This document shows, piece by piece, positions 13,977 to 21,211 of a DNA stretch of 21,384 bases. The translations under genes were made by a program, and so were the position numbers. A model generated the notes under the pieces. The model made no database searches. It was not told the origin of the DNA and worked only from the letters and a program-made list of their open reading frames with translations. The number at the start of each line of letters is the position of its first letter. Within the stretch, counting starts at the first letter, position 1. The DNA is from Bifidobacteriaceae bacterium. GTDB lineage: Bacteria; Actinomycetota; Actinomycetes; Actinomycetales; WQXJ01. The stretch is from the NCBI GenBank assembly GCA_031279575.1, contig JAITIG010000087.1:1-21384 (forward strand), in the 5' to 3' direction.

Positions 13977-15221
13977 GTGTCCGAATCGTTGGCGCCGCGT
14001 TCCCGTCTGGCCATCGCGGCCGGGAAGGCGGCGGCGGCCGCCTCGCGGGCGTTGGGGCGCGGGCGCGGGCAGGTCATAGGCGGGCGGGTGATGTTGGCCG
14101 TCGACCCTTCGCTGCTGCGCCGCCTGGCGGCCCCGATGCAGGTCACAGCCGTGAGCGCGACCAATGGCAAGTCGACCACGACCCGCATGATCGCGGAGGC
14201 GCTGCGCACCTTGGGGCCGGTGGCGCACAATCTGACCGGGGCCAACATGGCGGCCGGCGTGGCGACGGCTTTGGCGGCCTCCCGCCGGGCGCGCTTCGCC
14301 GCCCTCGAGGTCGATGAGGCGCACCTGGCGGCCGTGGCCCAGGCGACCGGCGCCACGCAACTGGTGTTGATGAATCTCAGCCGCGATCAACTCGACCGGG
14401 GCAGCGAGGTCCGGATGCTGGCCGAGCGCTGGCGCGCGCTGGCGGCCGGGCTGGCCGCAGAGGTCCAGGTCATCGCCAACGCCGATGACCCGATGGTGGC
14501 TTGGGCGGCTTCGGCCGCCCCGAACGTCACCTGGGTCGGCTGCGGCCAGTGGTGGACGCAGGACTCAGCCCTTTGCCCCAACTGCGGGGCGGCGCTGCAG
14601 CGGGCGCCCGGGTCTTGGGCCTGCCCGGATTGCGGCTTGGCCCGCCCCGAGACGGAGTGGTTCATCTCGTCCGATGCCGCCGAGGTCGTCACGCCCCAGG
14701 GCTCGGTCCGCCCGCGGTTGGCTTTGCCGGGCCGCTTCAATGTTGCCAACGCCGCCGTCGCGCTGGCGGCGGTGTCCGCCCGAGGCGTTGCCGCGGACGC
14801 CGCCCTGGAGGCGTTCGCCAAGGTCACAGACGTGGACGGGCGTTATGCCCGGACCAGTGTTGGGGGGCACGAGGCCCGTCTGTTGTTGGGCAAGAACCCC
14901 GCCAGTTGGACCGAGATGATGCAGTTGGTGGCCGGCTCGCCGGCCCTGCTGGTGACCGTGTTGAACGCGCGCGGCGCCGATGGGCGCGACCCGTCTTGGA
15001 TTTGGGACGTGCCGTTCGAGGACTGGGCGGGGCGGTCCTGCTGGGTGGCCGGGGAGCGCCGCTTCGACCTGGCGGTGCGCTTGGACACCGCCGGCTTGGA
15101 GGTTTTGGGGGTCAGCCTTGACCCCTTGGCGGCCTGGGAACAGGCCGCCCCCGGTCAGGGGCTCGACGTGGTGGCCAATTACACGGCTTTTCAAGAATTG
15201 AGAGCGCGGGTGGTCAGATGA
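13977..15221 (+). CDS. murT: Lipid II isoglutaminyl synthase, Mur ligase-like subunit MurT
   Basis: A 414-residue subunit that, with GatD, converts the alpha-carboxyl of D-Glu in lipid II to an amide (D-isoglutamine) at the cytoplasmic face of the membrane. The Mur-ligase ATP site ATNGKSTTT is at residues 61-69 (Lys65). A Cys4 zinc ribbon, Cys200, 203, 216 and 219 (CPNC/CPDC), sits in the central domain, as in characterised MurT. The C-terminal DUF1727 domain carries DPSWIWDVPFE, containing the Asp reported to complete the catalytic triad with GatD. The GTG at 13977 fits the usual MurT start (SESLAPRSRLAIAAGKAAAA), but GAGG lies only 2 nt upstream, so the in-frame GTG at 13938 remains possible. 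The TGA overlaps a small ATG frame leading to gatD. Confidence 0.94.
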   Translation: MSESLAPRSRLAIAAGKAAAAASRALGRGRGQVIGGRVMLAVDPSLLRRLAAPMQVTAVSATNGKSTTTRMIAEALRTLGPVAHNLTGANMAAGVATALAASRRARFAALEVDEAHLAAVAQATGATQLVLMNLSRDQLDRGSEVRMLAERWRALAAGLAAEVQVIANADDPMVAWAASAAPNVTWVGCGQWWTQDSALCPNCGAALQRAPGSWACPDCGLARPETEWFISSDAAEVVTPQGSVRPRLALPGRFNVANAAVALAAVSARGVAADAALEAFAKVTDVDGRYARTSVGGHEARLLLGKNPASWTEMMQLVAGSPALLVTVLNARGADGRDPSWIWDVPFEDWAGRSCWVAGERRFDLAVRLDTAGLEVLGVSLDPLAAWEQAAPGQGLDVVANYTAFQELRARVVR

Positions 15222-15256
15222 GCGCGGGTGGTCAGATGAGGCGGGTGGTCAGATGA
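15207..15256 (+). repeat. Triplicated 17-18 bp murT/gatD stop-start junction
   Basis: gcgggtggtcagatgag occurs three times, with ATGA at 15218-15221, 15236-15239 and 15253-15256 (spacings 18 and 17). The first ATGA contains the murT stop, the third contains the gatD start. Confidence 0.9.
15218..15256 (+). CDS. 12-codon linking ORF between murT and gatD
   Basis: ATG at 15218 overlaps the murT TGA (ATGA), encodes MSAGGQMRRVVR, and its TGA (15254-15256) overlaps the gatD ATG (15253), again as ATGA. Terminating murT ribosomes could restart here and then at gatD. The peptide ends in RVVR like MurT because the duplication copied that end. Coupling is inferred from the overlaps only. Confidence 0.35.
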   Translation: MSAGGQMRRVVR

Positions 15257-16065
15257 GCGCGAACGACCCGATGACGGCGGGCGACCGGGCTGGCGCCGGG
15301 CCGCGGCTGGCCGGCGGCGAGGTCGGCATCGTGCATCTTTACCCCACTTTGATGGGCACCTACGGCGACGGCGGCAACCTGAAGGTGCTGGTCAGGAGGC
15401 TGGCGGCACGCGGGATCGGCAGCCGGACGGTGACCGTCGACCCGGGCGGGGCGGTGCCGGAGAGCGCCGACCTGTATGTGCTTGGCGGCGGCGAGGACGC
15501 CTCCCAGATCGCGGCCAGCCGGGCGCTGCGCGAATCGGGCGCGCTCGGCCGGGCGGCCGGGCGCGGGGCGGTCGTGTTCGCGGTCTGCGCCGGGCTGCAG
15601 GTCCTTGGTCATGATTTCGAGATCGCGGGCGGGGCGGTCGAGCCGGGGCTGGGGCTGCTCGACGCGACCACCAGGCGGCGCTCGCCGCGCGCGGTCGGCG
15701 AGGTCTTGGCCGAGCCCTTGGACGGATCGCCGGCGCTGACCGGCTATGAGAACCACGGCGGCGGGACGGCCCTCGGCCCGGCGGCCAAGCCCCTGGCGCG
15801 GGTGGTCGCGGGGATCGGCAACGGCGCTGGCGGACCCGGCGGCGACGGCGCCGAAGGCGCTGTTCAGGGGCGCGTTCTGGCCACCTATTTGCACGGGCCG
15901 GTGCTGGCCCGCAATCCGGCGCTGGCGGACCGGTTGCTCGAACTGGCGCTCGGCGGCGAACTGCCGCCCTGGGAGGCGCCCTATGTGGCGGAATTGCGGT
16001 CAGAACGCGAGGCCTACGCGCGCTCTGGAAAACTGTCCGCCGAATCGGCGCGCACCCGCCGCTGA
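15253..16065 (+). CDS. gatD: Lipid II isoglutaminyl synthase, glutamine amidotransferase subunit GatD
   Basis: A 270-residue class I glutamine amidotransferase (CobB/CobQ-like) that releases ammonia from glutamine for MurT. The nucleophile Cys112 is in FAVCAGLQVLG and His214 in TYLHGPVLARNP. The N-terminal segment HLYPTLMGTYGDGGNLKVL is the hallmark opening of GatD. The region GYENHGGGT is also conserved. A Gly/Ala-rich insert at about residues 190-203 (GNGAGGPGGDGAEGA) is a probable loop expansion. No canonical ribosome binding site precedes the ATG at 15253, so translation probably depends on coupling through the ATGA overlaps from murT. The protein is slightly long for GatD because of the N-terminal extension before the LAGGEVGIVHLYP core. 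Confidence 0.94.
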   Translation: MSANDPMTAGDRAGAGPRLAGGEVGIVHLYPTLMGTYGDGGNLKVLVRRLAARGIGSRTVTVDPGGAVPESADLYVLGGGEDASQIAASRALRESGALGRAAGRGAVVFAVCAGLQVLGHDFEIAGGAVEPGLGLLDATTRRRSPRAVGEVLAEPLDGSPALTGYENHGGGTALGPAAKPLARVVAGIGNGAGGPGGDGAEGAVQGRVLATYLHGPVLARNPALADRLLELALGGELPPWEAPYVAELRSEREAYARSGKLSAESARTRR

Positions 16066-16141
16066 GCGCGCGCCCCGCGCGCCCCCGCGCGCCCCGCCCC
16101 CCCGCCTCCTGCGGGCGACCGCGCGCCTGAAGCCCGCCGGC

Positions 16142-17752
16142 CTAGCCGTCGCCGGCGAACCGGCTGATCAGCGCGTCGGCGTCGCCCTTGGTGGCTGGCA
16201 GGTCGCCGTCCGTCGAAAGCGTCGAGCCGACCGCGTTGAAGCTCCCATCGGCCGGCACGGCCACGGCGTCGAAGGCGTCGTCATCGGCGCCGCCAAGGGT
16301 CTCGGCCCACATCAACTCGCCCTCGGCCGTGAACCGCGCGATCAGCGCGTCGTCGAAGCCCGCGTTCTTGGCGGGCGGGAAGGCGCCATCGGACGATGCC
16401 GCCGAGCCGACCGCCGCGAAGCCCCCGCCAGGCGCCGCCGCCAGCCCGTAGAAGTGCTCGCGTTCCTCGCCGCCGAGGGTATTGGCCCAGGTCAGCACGC
16501 CTTCGGCTGTGAACTGGGCGATCACCGCGTCGTAATGGGCCAGGCCGTGCTCGCCGGTGGCGGGTGGGAAGTCGCCATCGGACGATGCCGTCCAACCGGC
16601 GGCGGTGAAGCCCCCGCCGGACGCCGCCACCACCCCGCCAAAGCCGTCGTCGCTGGTGCCGCCAACGGTGTTTGCCCAGGTCAGCTCGCCTTCTGGGGTG
16701 AACCGGGCGATCAGCGCGTCGCCGTATTCCGATTCTTTGGCGGGCGGGAAGTCGCCCCCGCCGGACGAGTATGTGTTGCCAGCGGCGACGAAGCCGCCGT
16801 CAGGCGCCAGCGCCACCGCTTCGAAGAAGTCGCTGAACGCGCCGCCCAGCGCCCGGGCCCACACCAGGTCGCCTTCGGCTGTGAACCGGGCGATCACGGC
16901 GTCGGCCTGGTCGTGGCTCGTGGCGGGCGGGAAGTCGCCGCCGGGCGAGTAGGTCCAGCCCACGGCGGCGAAGCCGCCATCGGGCGCCACCGCCAGCGCG
17001 GTGAAGACGTCGGGCGCCTCGCCGCCGAGGGTCTTTGCCCAGGTCAGCTCGCCTTCGGCCGTGAACCGGGCGATGACCGCGTCCTCCTCGCCTTTGGTGG
17101 GCGGGAACACGCCATCGGACGATGCCGTGTAACCGGCCGCGACCAAGCTTCCGTCTGGCGCGGCCGCCACCGCGAAGAAGCCGTCAGCGCCTGTCCCGCC
17201 CGCGGTCTTGGCCCACGCCAATTCGCCCTCGGGTGTGAACTTGGTGATCAGGGCGTCATCGCTGAGGTCGGCGGCGGGCCCGGAGTCATCCAGGTGCGAT
17301 CTTGACCGGCCGGCGGCGATCAGGCCGCCGTCTGGCGCGACCGCCACCGCGTTGAAACCGTCGCGGTCGGCGCCGCCGAGGGTCCTGGCCCAGATCAACT
17401 CGGCGGGCGTGCCGTCCTTGGGGACTTCAGGGATCGAAGGGGCCTCATTCGGCTCGTCGGCCGGGCCGGCGGCGGTGTGTTCCTGGGGGACGGGTTTGAT
17501 CCGGGGCCAGAGCCCAATCACAACGCCGCCGCCAATCACCAGGGCCACGACCAGGCCGAGGGCGATCCAGAGCCCAATCCGCCGCCGGGGCTTGGGCGCC
17601 GGCGGCGGCGCTGGCGGTGGCCCGCCCGCCTGTGGCCCGCCCGCTGGCGGCGGCCCGCCCGCCGGTGGCCCGCCCACCTGTGGCCCGCCCGCCGGTGGCC
17701 CGCCCACTGGCGGCGGCTGGAACCAACCGCCGACGCCCGCCCCACCCGACAC
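16142..17752 (-). CDS. Membrane-anchored seven-bladed beta-propeller (SBBP-repeat) protein with Pro-rich cytoplasmic N-terminus
   Basis: The GTG at 17752 gives MSGGAGVGGWFQPPP (536 residues). GTG 17761 and TTG 17830 are alternative in-frame starts. Residues 12-54 are Pro/Gly repeats (GGPPAGGPQVGG), 56-58 are RRR, and 59-82 form one transmembrane helix, so the N-terminus should be inside and the C-terminus outside. From about residue 118 there are exactly seven repeats of about 57-62 residues with the pattern (E/D)LxWAxTLGG..D.F.AVA.APDGGF.A.G...S.GDFPP.....DA.IARFT.EG. This is the SBBP beta-propeller repeat, and seven units predict one closed seven-bladed propeller. No catalytic residues are visible. 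Binding or sensing at the cell surface is an inference. It is convergent with gatD. Confidence 0.82.
   Translation of the reverse strand: MSGGAGVGGWFQPPPVGGPPAGGPQVGGPPAGGPPPAGGPQAGGPPPAPPPAPKPRRRIGLWIALGLVVALVIGGGVVIGLWPRIKPVPQEHTAAGPADEPNEAPSIPEVPKDGTPAELIWARTLGGADRDGFNAVAVAPDGGLIAAGRSRSHLDDSGPAADLSDDALITKFTPEGELAWAKTAGGTGADGFFAVAAAPDGSLVAAGYTASSDGVFPPTKGEEDAVIARFTAEGELTWAKTLGGEAPDVFTALAVAPDGGFAAVGWTYSPGGDFPPATSHDQADAVIARFTAEGDLVWARALGGAFSDFFEAVALAPDGGFVAAGNTYSSGGGDFPPAKESEYGDALIARFTPEGELTWANTVGGTSDDGFGGVVAASGGGFTAAGWTASSDGDFPPATGEHGLAHYDAVIAQFTAEGVLTWANTLGGEEREHFYGLAAAPGGGFAAVGSAASSDGAFPPAKNAGFDDALIARFTAEGELMWAETLGGADDDAFDAVAVPADGSFNAVGSTLSTDGDLPATKGDADALISRFAGDG
17600..17722 (-). repeat. 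Pro/Gly-coding short repeats in the propeller gene
   Basis: Repeats of ggcccgcccgcc(t/g)gtggc type run through this stretch and encode GGPPAGGP(P/Q) units on the minus strand. The unit spacing varies but stays in frame. Confidence 0.75.
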
Positions 17753-18052
17753 CGCCAACACGCCACCTCGCAATCCCGACCCCGACAACCGAACCAAAAG
17801 AGAACCCCGGCCACCGGCCAAAACCGCCAAGCGACCTGGAACAACGCGAACCGACCCCAGCCTACGCCAAAGGACTTGACCCCAACGCGTTCAAGGGCTA
17901 TCCAGATCACTGCCGGATGGTTTGCCTGGCCAGTGGATTGTTTGATGGGCCGCGGTTCGGTCGGTTTGTGAAGCTGTTGTGAAGCTTGCGTCTTCGCGCG
18001 TGGCGGGCTAGGCGACGAGGCGATCCGTCCCGCGGCCGGCGGGCGCGACCCT
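17753..18052. other. Region upstream of the propeller gene, left flank of the transposon
   Basis: About 300 bp with no supportable gene. It holds alternative propeller starts, an 11-bp direct repeat at 17966-17986, and then the transposon end at 18053. If the propeller promoter lies further upstream, the insertion may have separated it from the gene. No good promoter hexamers were found on the minus strand. Confidence 0.45.
17966..17986. repeat. Direct repeat TTGTGAAGCT x2, 11-bp period
   Basis: TTGTGAAGCT at 17966-17975 and at 17977-17986. A period of 11 bp puts both copies on the same DNA face, as for a regulator site. They lie about 215-235 bp upstream of the propeller start. Confidence 0.5.
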
Positions 18053-18103
18053 TGTCCGCCGTCATTCGTTTTGACGATGTCGGCGTCGTTGGGGTTGACG
18101 ACG
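18053..18103 (+). repeat. Left terminal inverted repeat of the transposon
   Basis: It starts TGTCCGCCGTCATTCG. Aligned without gaps to the reverse complement of 21334-21384, it matches at 35 of 51 positions, including TGTCC, TTTGACG and GGCGTC. It contains two similar 16-bp units starting at positions 9 and 33 of the end (GTCATTCGTTTTGACG, GTCGTTGGGGTTGACG), probably transposase-binding sites. Confidence 0.75.
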
Positions 18104-18114
18104 CCGGCATGGTG

Positions 18115-18140
18115 AAGGGGGCACCCGGGGGTGCCCCCTT
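18115..18140 (-). terminator. Strong hairpin after the transposon operon
   Basis: AAGGGGGCACCC (18115-18126), two-base centre GG, GGGTGCCCCCTT (18129-18140): a perfect 12-bp inverted repeat. It lies 36 nt after the ATPase stop on the minus strand and inside the left inverted end. There is no T-tract, as is frequent for terminators in GC-rich actinomycetes. It could also block transcription entering the element from outside. Confidence 0.6.
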
Positions 18141-18175
18141 GGTCACGGCGCCTGGGCGGTGGTCGCCCTGACGGC

Positions 18176-18988
18176 CTATTCGGCGTTCTCGACGGCGGCG
18201 GCGAGGGCGGAGTCCTTGTCGACGATGGCTTTGCCGGCGGCGTAGGCGGCGACCATCGCGGCGACGGCGAGGTTGTTCACGGCGCGGGGCCACCCGCGGG
18301 AGGCCTGGTGGATCTCGGCGATCGCGTCGTCGGCGAACAGCGGCTGGTCCCGCCCGGCCCGGGCGAGGTGGGCGCGGACGTAGCCGGCGGTCTCCTCGGG
18401 GCACATCGGCCCCATCTGGTAGCGCACCCCGACCCGCTGGTCGAGGGCGGCCAGGACCGCGAGGCGGAGCCGCCGGCGCAGAGTCGGCTGGCCGACCAGG
18501 ACCAACGCGAACGTGGAGGCGGAGTCCATGTCGCAGTTCGTGAGCATCCGCAAGGACTCCAGCTCCCGGTTCGACAGCAGGTGCGCCTCATCGATCACCA
18601 CCACGGGCAGGCGCCCGCGCTCGTCGAGCTCGCCGGCCAGCAGGGCGGCGGCCTGGGCGGCGAGGTCCCCTCCGGCGTACTTCGGCTCCCCGCCCAGCGC
18701 GGTCGTGATCCGGGTGTGCACGCCCCTGATCGTGACGGTCGGGTCCGGCACGTACACGGGCAGGTGGCGGGCGGGCTCCAGGCCCGCGAGGGCGGCCCGC
18801 ACGGCGACGGTCTTCCCGGAGCCGACCTCGCCGGTCAGGACCGCGACCTGCCGCTGGGCGACGGCCCAGGCGACCCTCGCGGTCGCCTCCTGGAACGACC
18901 GGTGGCGGGAGAGCGCCTCGACCGGGAGGGCCTTGCCGAACGGCATGGAGCTGAGCGCCCAGTGGGCCTGGAGCTTGTCGACGCTCAC
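18176..18988 (-). CDS. AAA+ ATPase of the ExeA/TniB/TnsC type (transposition regulator)
   Basis: A 270-residue protein. The GTG start at 18988 overlaps the transposase TGA (18985-18988, GTGA), so the two are probably translated together. Walker A GEVGSGKT is at residues 53-60 (Lys59), and Walker B VVVIDEAH with Asp133 and Glu134. GQPTLRRRLRLAVLAALDQR and the GPMCPEETAGYVRAHL segment are typical of ExeA-like ATPases. In Mu and Tn7-like systems such ATPases bind target DNA, choose the insertion site and activate the transposase; that role is inferred here. The protein ends without an extra C-terminal domain. Confidence 0.88.
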   Translation of the reverse strand: MSVDKLQAHWALSSMPFGKALPVEALSRHRSFQEATARVAWAVAQRQVAVLTGEVGSGKTVAVRAALAGLEPARHLPVYVPDPTVTIRGVHTRITTALGGEPKYAGGDLAAQAAALLAGELDERGRLPVVVIDEAHLLSNRELESLRMLTNCDMDSASTFALVLVGQPTLRRRLRLAVLAALDQRVGVRYQMGPMCPEETAGYVRAHLARAGRDQPLFADDAIAEIHQASRGWPRAVNNLAVAAMVAAYAAGKAIVDKDSALAAAVENAE

Positions 18989-20460
18989 ACCAACACCCCC
19001 TGCTCCCACCCGTCGTCGGCGTCCTCGCCGTCCCGCCCGCCGCCGTCCGGGCCGCCGCCGGGGCCGCCGGGGCCGGTCAGGTCCTGGGCGGCCTCGTCGT
19101 CGGACAGCGCCCGGTAGTCGATCCCGGCCGCGGCGATCTCCTCGCGGCGGTCGCGCTCGAGGAGGCGCAGGTAGTCGATGCCGGTCGCCGCCCCGCCGGC
19201 CGGCCCGCGCCCCTCGTCGCGGGCGGCCCCGGCGGCCTTCTTGTGGACGTGGCGGCCGATCACATGCGGGCGCCCGCGCCCGGCCGGGGCCCCGCCGACG
19301 AGGACGTCCACCCCCGCGCCCATGTCGTACGGGTCGTACACCAGCTCCACGCGCCGCCCGACCAGGGAGGGGTCGACCTCGTAGGCGTTGCCCTCCAGCA
19401 GCACGGTCCCGTCGCGGCGGACCCTGCGCGCGGCGGACCATTTGAACGCCTCGGCGATCTCCTCGAGGGTCGCGCGCCTCGGGGTCGCGCGCGCCCACCC
19501 CGCCTCCCAGCGATCAGCGGGCGCCTGCCCCGTCGTGTCGTTGACCGCCCTGTGGTAGACCTGGGCCAGCCACGCGTCGAACAGGGAGTTCAGCTCGTCC
19601 AGCGAGGCGACCCGCGACCCGCCCCGGGCGCCGTCCTCGCCGTCGGGCGCGACCTCGGACAGGAACTGGCCGTTCACCGTGTTGAAAAGGCGTTCGATTT
19701 TGCCCCTGCCCTCTGGGCGGCGCGGCTCGGAGTGGGTCAGACGCACCCCGAGGCGGGCGCACGCCCTGGCCAGCGCCTTGTCGACCATCGCGGCCCCGTT
19801 GTCGACGTACAGGGCGCCCGGCACGCCGCAGGCCGCCAGCGCGGGACGCAGCGCGATCGCGAACCGGGCGTGGTCCTCGGAGTGCGCCCACCTGGCGCCC
19901 ACCACGTACCTGGAGTGGTCGTCCATGAACGCGAACAGGTACGTCTTGCGGCCGGCGACCCTGGGGCCGTGCAGGGCGTCGGCGACCCATAGCTCGTTGG
20001 GGAAGTCGGCCTGGAACCGGCCGTGGGGCTCCGGCGCCGGCGCGCCGCCCAGCCCGAGCCGGCGGAAGTGGCGCAGGATCGTCGACTCGCTGGGCGCGTC
20101 CCCGCACGAGCGGACCATGACCCGGCGGACCTGCGCGGCGGTGCGCCAGGGCCTCTCCTTCTTCAACGCGGCCGCGAGGTCGAGGACCTCCGCGGGGGTG
20201 CGCGGCGCGCACGCCCGCCCCGACGGGCGCAGGCCCATCAGCCCGCCGTCCCGCCACGCCCTGACCCACCTGTCCACCGTCTCCCTGGAGACCGTCCTCG
20301 TGCCCCCGTTCGGCGCGGGGTGGGCGCGGGAGGCTATCCCCCGGACCGCCGCGCCGCGCTGCCTGGCGGTCAGCTCCTCGTCGATGGCGTCGCGGATCAC
20401 TCCCCACCGCCACATCGCCGTCTGGTCGGCCCTCTCGGACCTGCTCATCGTCTCGGCCAT
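18985..20460 (-). CDS. DDE transposase with integrase core and Mu-type C-terminal domain
   Basis: A 491-residue transposase starting at ATG 20460, preceded by GGGAGGGGG. An N-terminal helix-turn-helix region (about residues 20-80, with TVSRETVDRWVRAW) should bind the element ends. The RNase H-like core has Asp161 (VADALHG), Asp220 (YVDNGAAM) and Glu256 (GKIERLF), spaced as a DD(35)E triad. A Mu-type beta-barrel domain follows (LLEGNAYEVDPSLVGRRVEL). The last 30 residues are Gly-rich and acidic (GPDGGGRDGEDADDGWEQG). In MuA and TnsB the C-terminal end contacts the ATPase partner, so this tail may do the same (inference). The gene overlaps the ATPase gene by 4 nt. Confidence 0.92.
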   Translation of the reverse strand: MAETMSRSERADQTAMWRWGVIRDAIDEELTARQRGAAVRGIASRAHPAPNGGTRTVSRETVDRWVRAWRDGGLMGLRPSGRACAPRTPAEVLDLAAALKKERPWRTAAQVRRVMVRSCGDAPSESTILRHFRRLGLGGAPAPEPHGRFQADFPNELWVADALHGPRVAGRKTYLFAFMDDHSRYVVGARWAHSEDHARFAIALRPALAACGVPGALYVDNGAAMVDKALARACARLGVRLTHSEPRRPEGRGKIERLFNTVNGQFLSEVAPDGEDGARGGSRVASLDELNSLFDAWLAQVYHRAVNDTTGQAPADRWEAGWARATPRRATLEEIAEAFKWSAARRVRRDGTVLLEGNAYEVDPSLVGRRVELVYDPYDMGAGVDVLVGGAPAGRGRPHVIGRHVHKKAAGAARDEGRGPAGGAATGIDYLRLLERDRREEIAAAGIDYRALSDDEAAQDLTGPGGPGGGPDGGGRDGEDADDGWEQGVLV

Positions 20461-20490
20461 GCCCTCATCCCCCTCCCGGGGTCGTCCCTG

Positions 20491-20531
20491 GGCGCCCCGA
20501 GCCCCAGAAAGAGGGGCCGGGCCGGGGCGCC
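20491..20531 (-). repeat. Nested inverted repeat between DUF6431 gene and transposase gene
   Basis: Outer arms GGCGCCCC (20491-20498) and GGGGCGCC (20524-20531); inner arms GCCCC (20501-20505) and GGGGC (20513-20517). In the operon RNA this lies 31-71 nt before the transposase start and could damp its expression. Chance pairing in very GC-rich DNA is possible. Confidence 0.35.
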
Positions 20532-20566
20532 GGGCCCGCGTCGCGCGCCCGATGCCACCCTGGCGC

Positions 20567-21211
20567 TCACCACCACGCCGGCGGAAGGGCCAGCTCGTGT
20601 TGCGACCTCGGACCCCACCAGGACGACTGGAGGAACCGGGAGCGGCACGCCGCCGCGGCGGCCGCCTGCCACGGGCCCGCGTCTCCTCGCCAACGGGCCG
20701 CGCAGCCAGCGGCCAGCGCCGCGCACGCCGACACCAGGCCCCCCAACGGCGTCGGAGACGGCGCCGGGGCGACCGCCGCCGGGTCCGGGGCAGCCCCGAC
20801 GGCCACCGCCCACAACACCCCCGTCCCCGCCGACGCCGCGACCCGCGCGGAGCGCAGCCAGCCCCGCACCGTCGTCGGCGGGCGCGCCAGAAGCTTCGCG
20901 ATCCGCCTGAACCCCCAGCCCCCCGCCGCCAGCTCAACCGCCCGCGCGATCACCAGCGCCACGTCCGCCCGCCTCGAGAAGAACACCACCGGCAGCAGCA
21001 CCTGCGTCGCCCCGCACACACGACAGCGCGCCCGCCGCGGCCGGAACCGGACCCGCCGCTCCCCGCGCCCGCCCGTCCCCGCCTCGACCGCCCGGTCCCG
21101 CCCCCGCCCCCACGGGCCCAAAACCCCCGGGCAGCCGCGAACCGGGCAGCCGTAGCCGCCGGCCCGCAACCGGGCCTCGACAACCGCGGCGTCCGCGGAT
21201 ACTGTCAACAC
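20567..21211 (-). CDS. DUF6431-like zinc/helix-turn-helix protein, first gene of the transposon
   Basis: A 214-residue protein. The GTG at 21211 is preceded by AGGA with a 7-nt spacer. Cys22 and Cys27 (CPVRGC) and Cys63 and Cys66 (CRVC) probably bind one zinc ion. A helix-turn-helix follows at about residues 95-120 (GFRRIAKLLARPPTTVRGWL), of the type found at the start of IS transposases. The second half is Ala/Gly/Pro-rich with a short Trp-rich end. I associate this layout with DUF6431, often found beside this type of transposase and ATPase in actinomycetes; the name is from memory. The function is unproven. End recognition, target choice and regulation of the operon are all possible. Confidence 0.72.
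   Translation of the reverse strand: MLTVSADAAVVEARLRAGGYGCPVRGCPGVLGPWGRGRDRAVEAGTGGRGERRVRFRPRRARCRVCGATQVLLPVVFFSRRADVALVIARAVELAAGGWGFRRIAKLLARPPTTVRGWLRSARVAASAGTGVLWAVAVGAAPDPAAVAPAPSPTPLGGLVSACAALAAGCAARWRGDAGPWQAAAAAACRSRFLQSSWWGPRSQHELALPPAWW

Noticed and set aside
15746..17305. Long plus-strand frame opposite the beta-propeller gene
   Set aside because: The minus strand encodes seven clear SBBP repeats; the plus frame is Arg/Gly-rich and repeats only because the propeller does.
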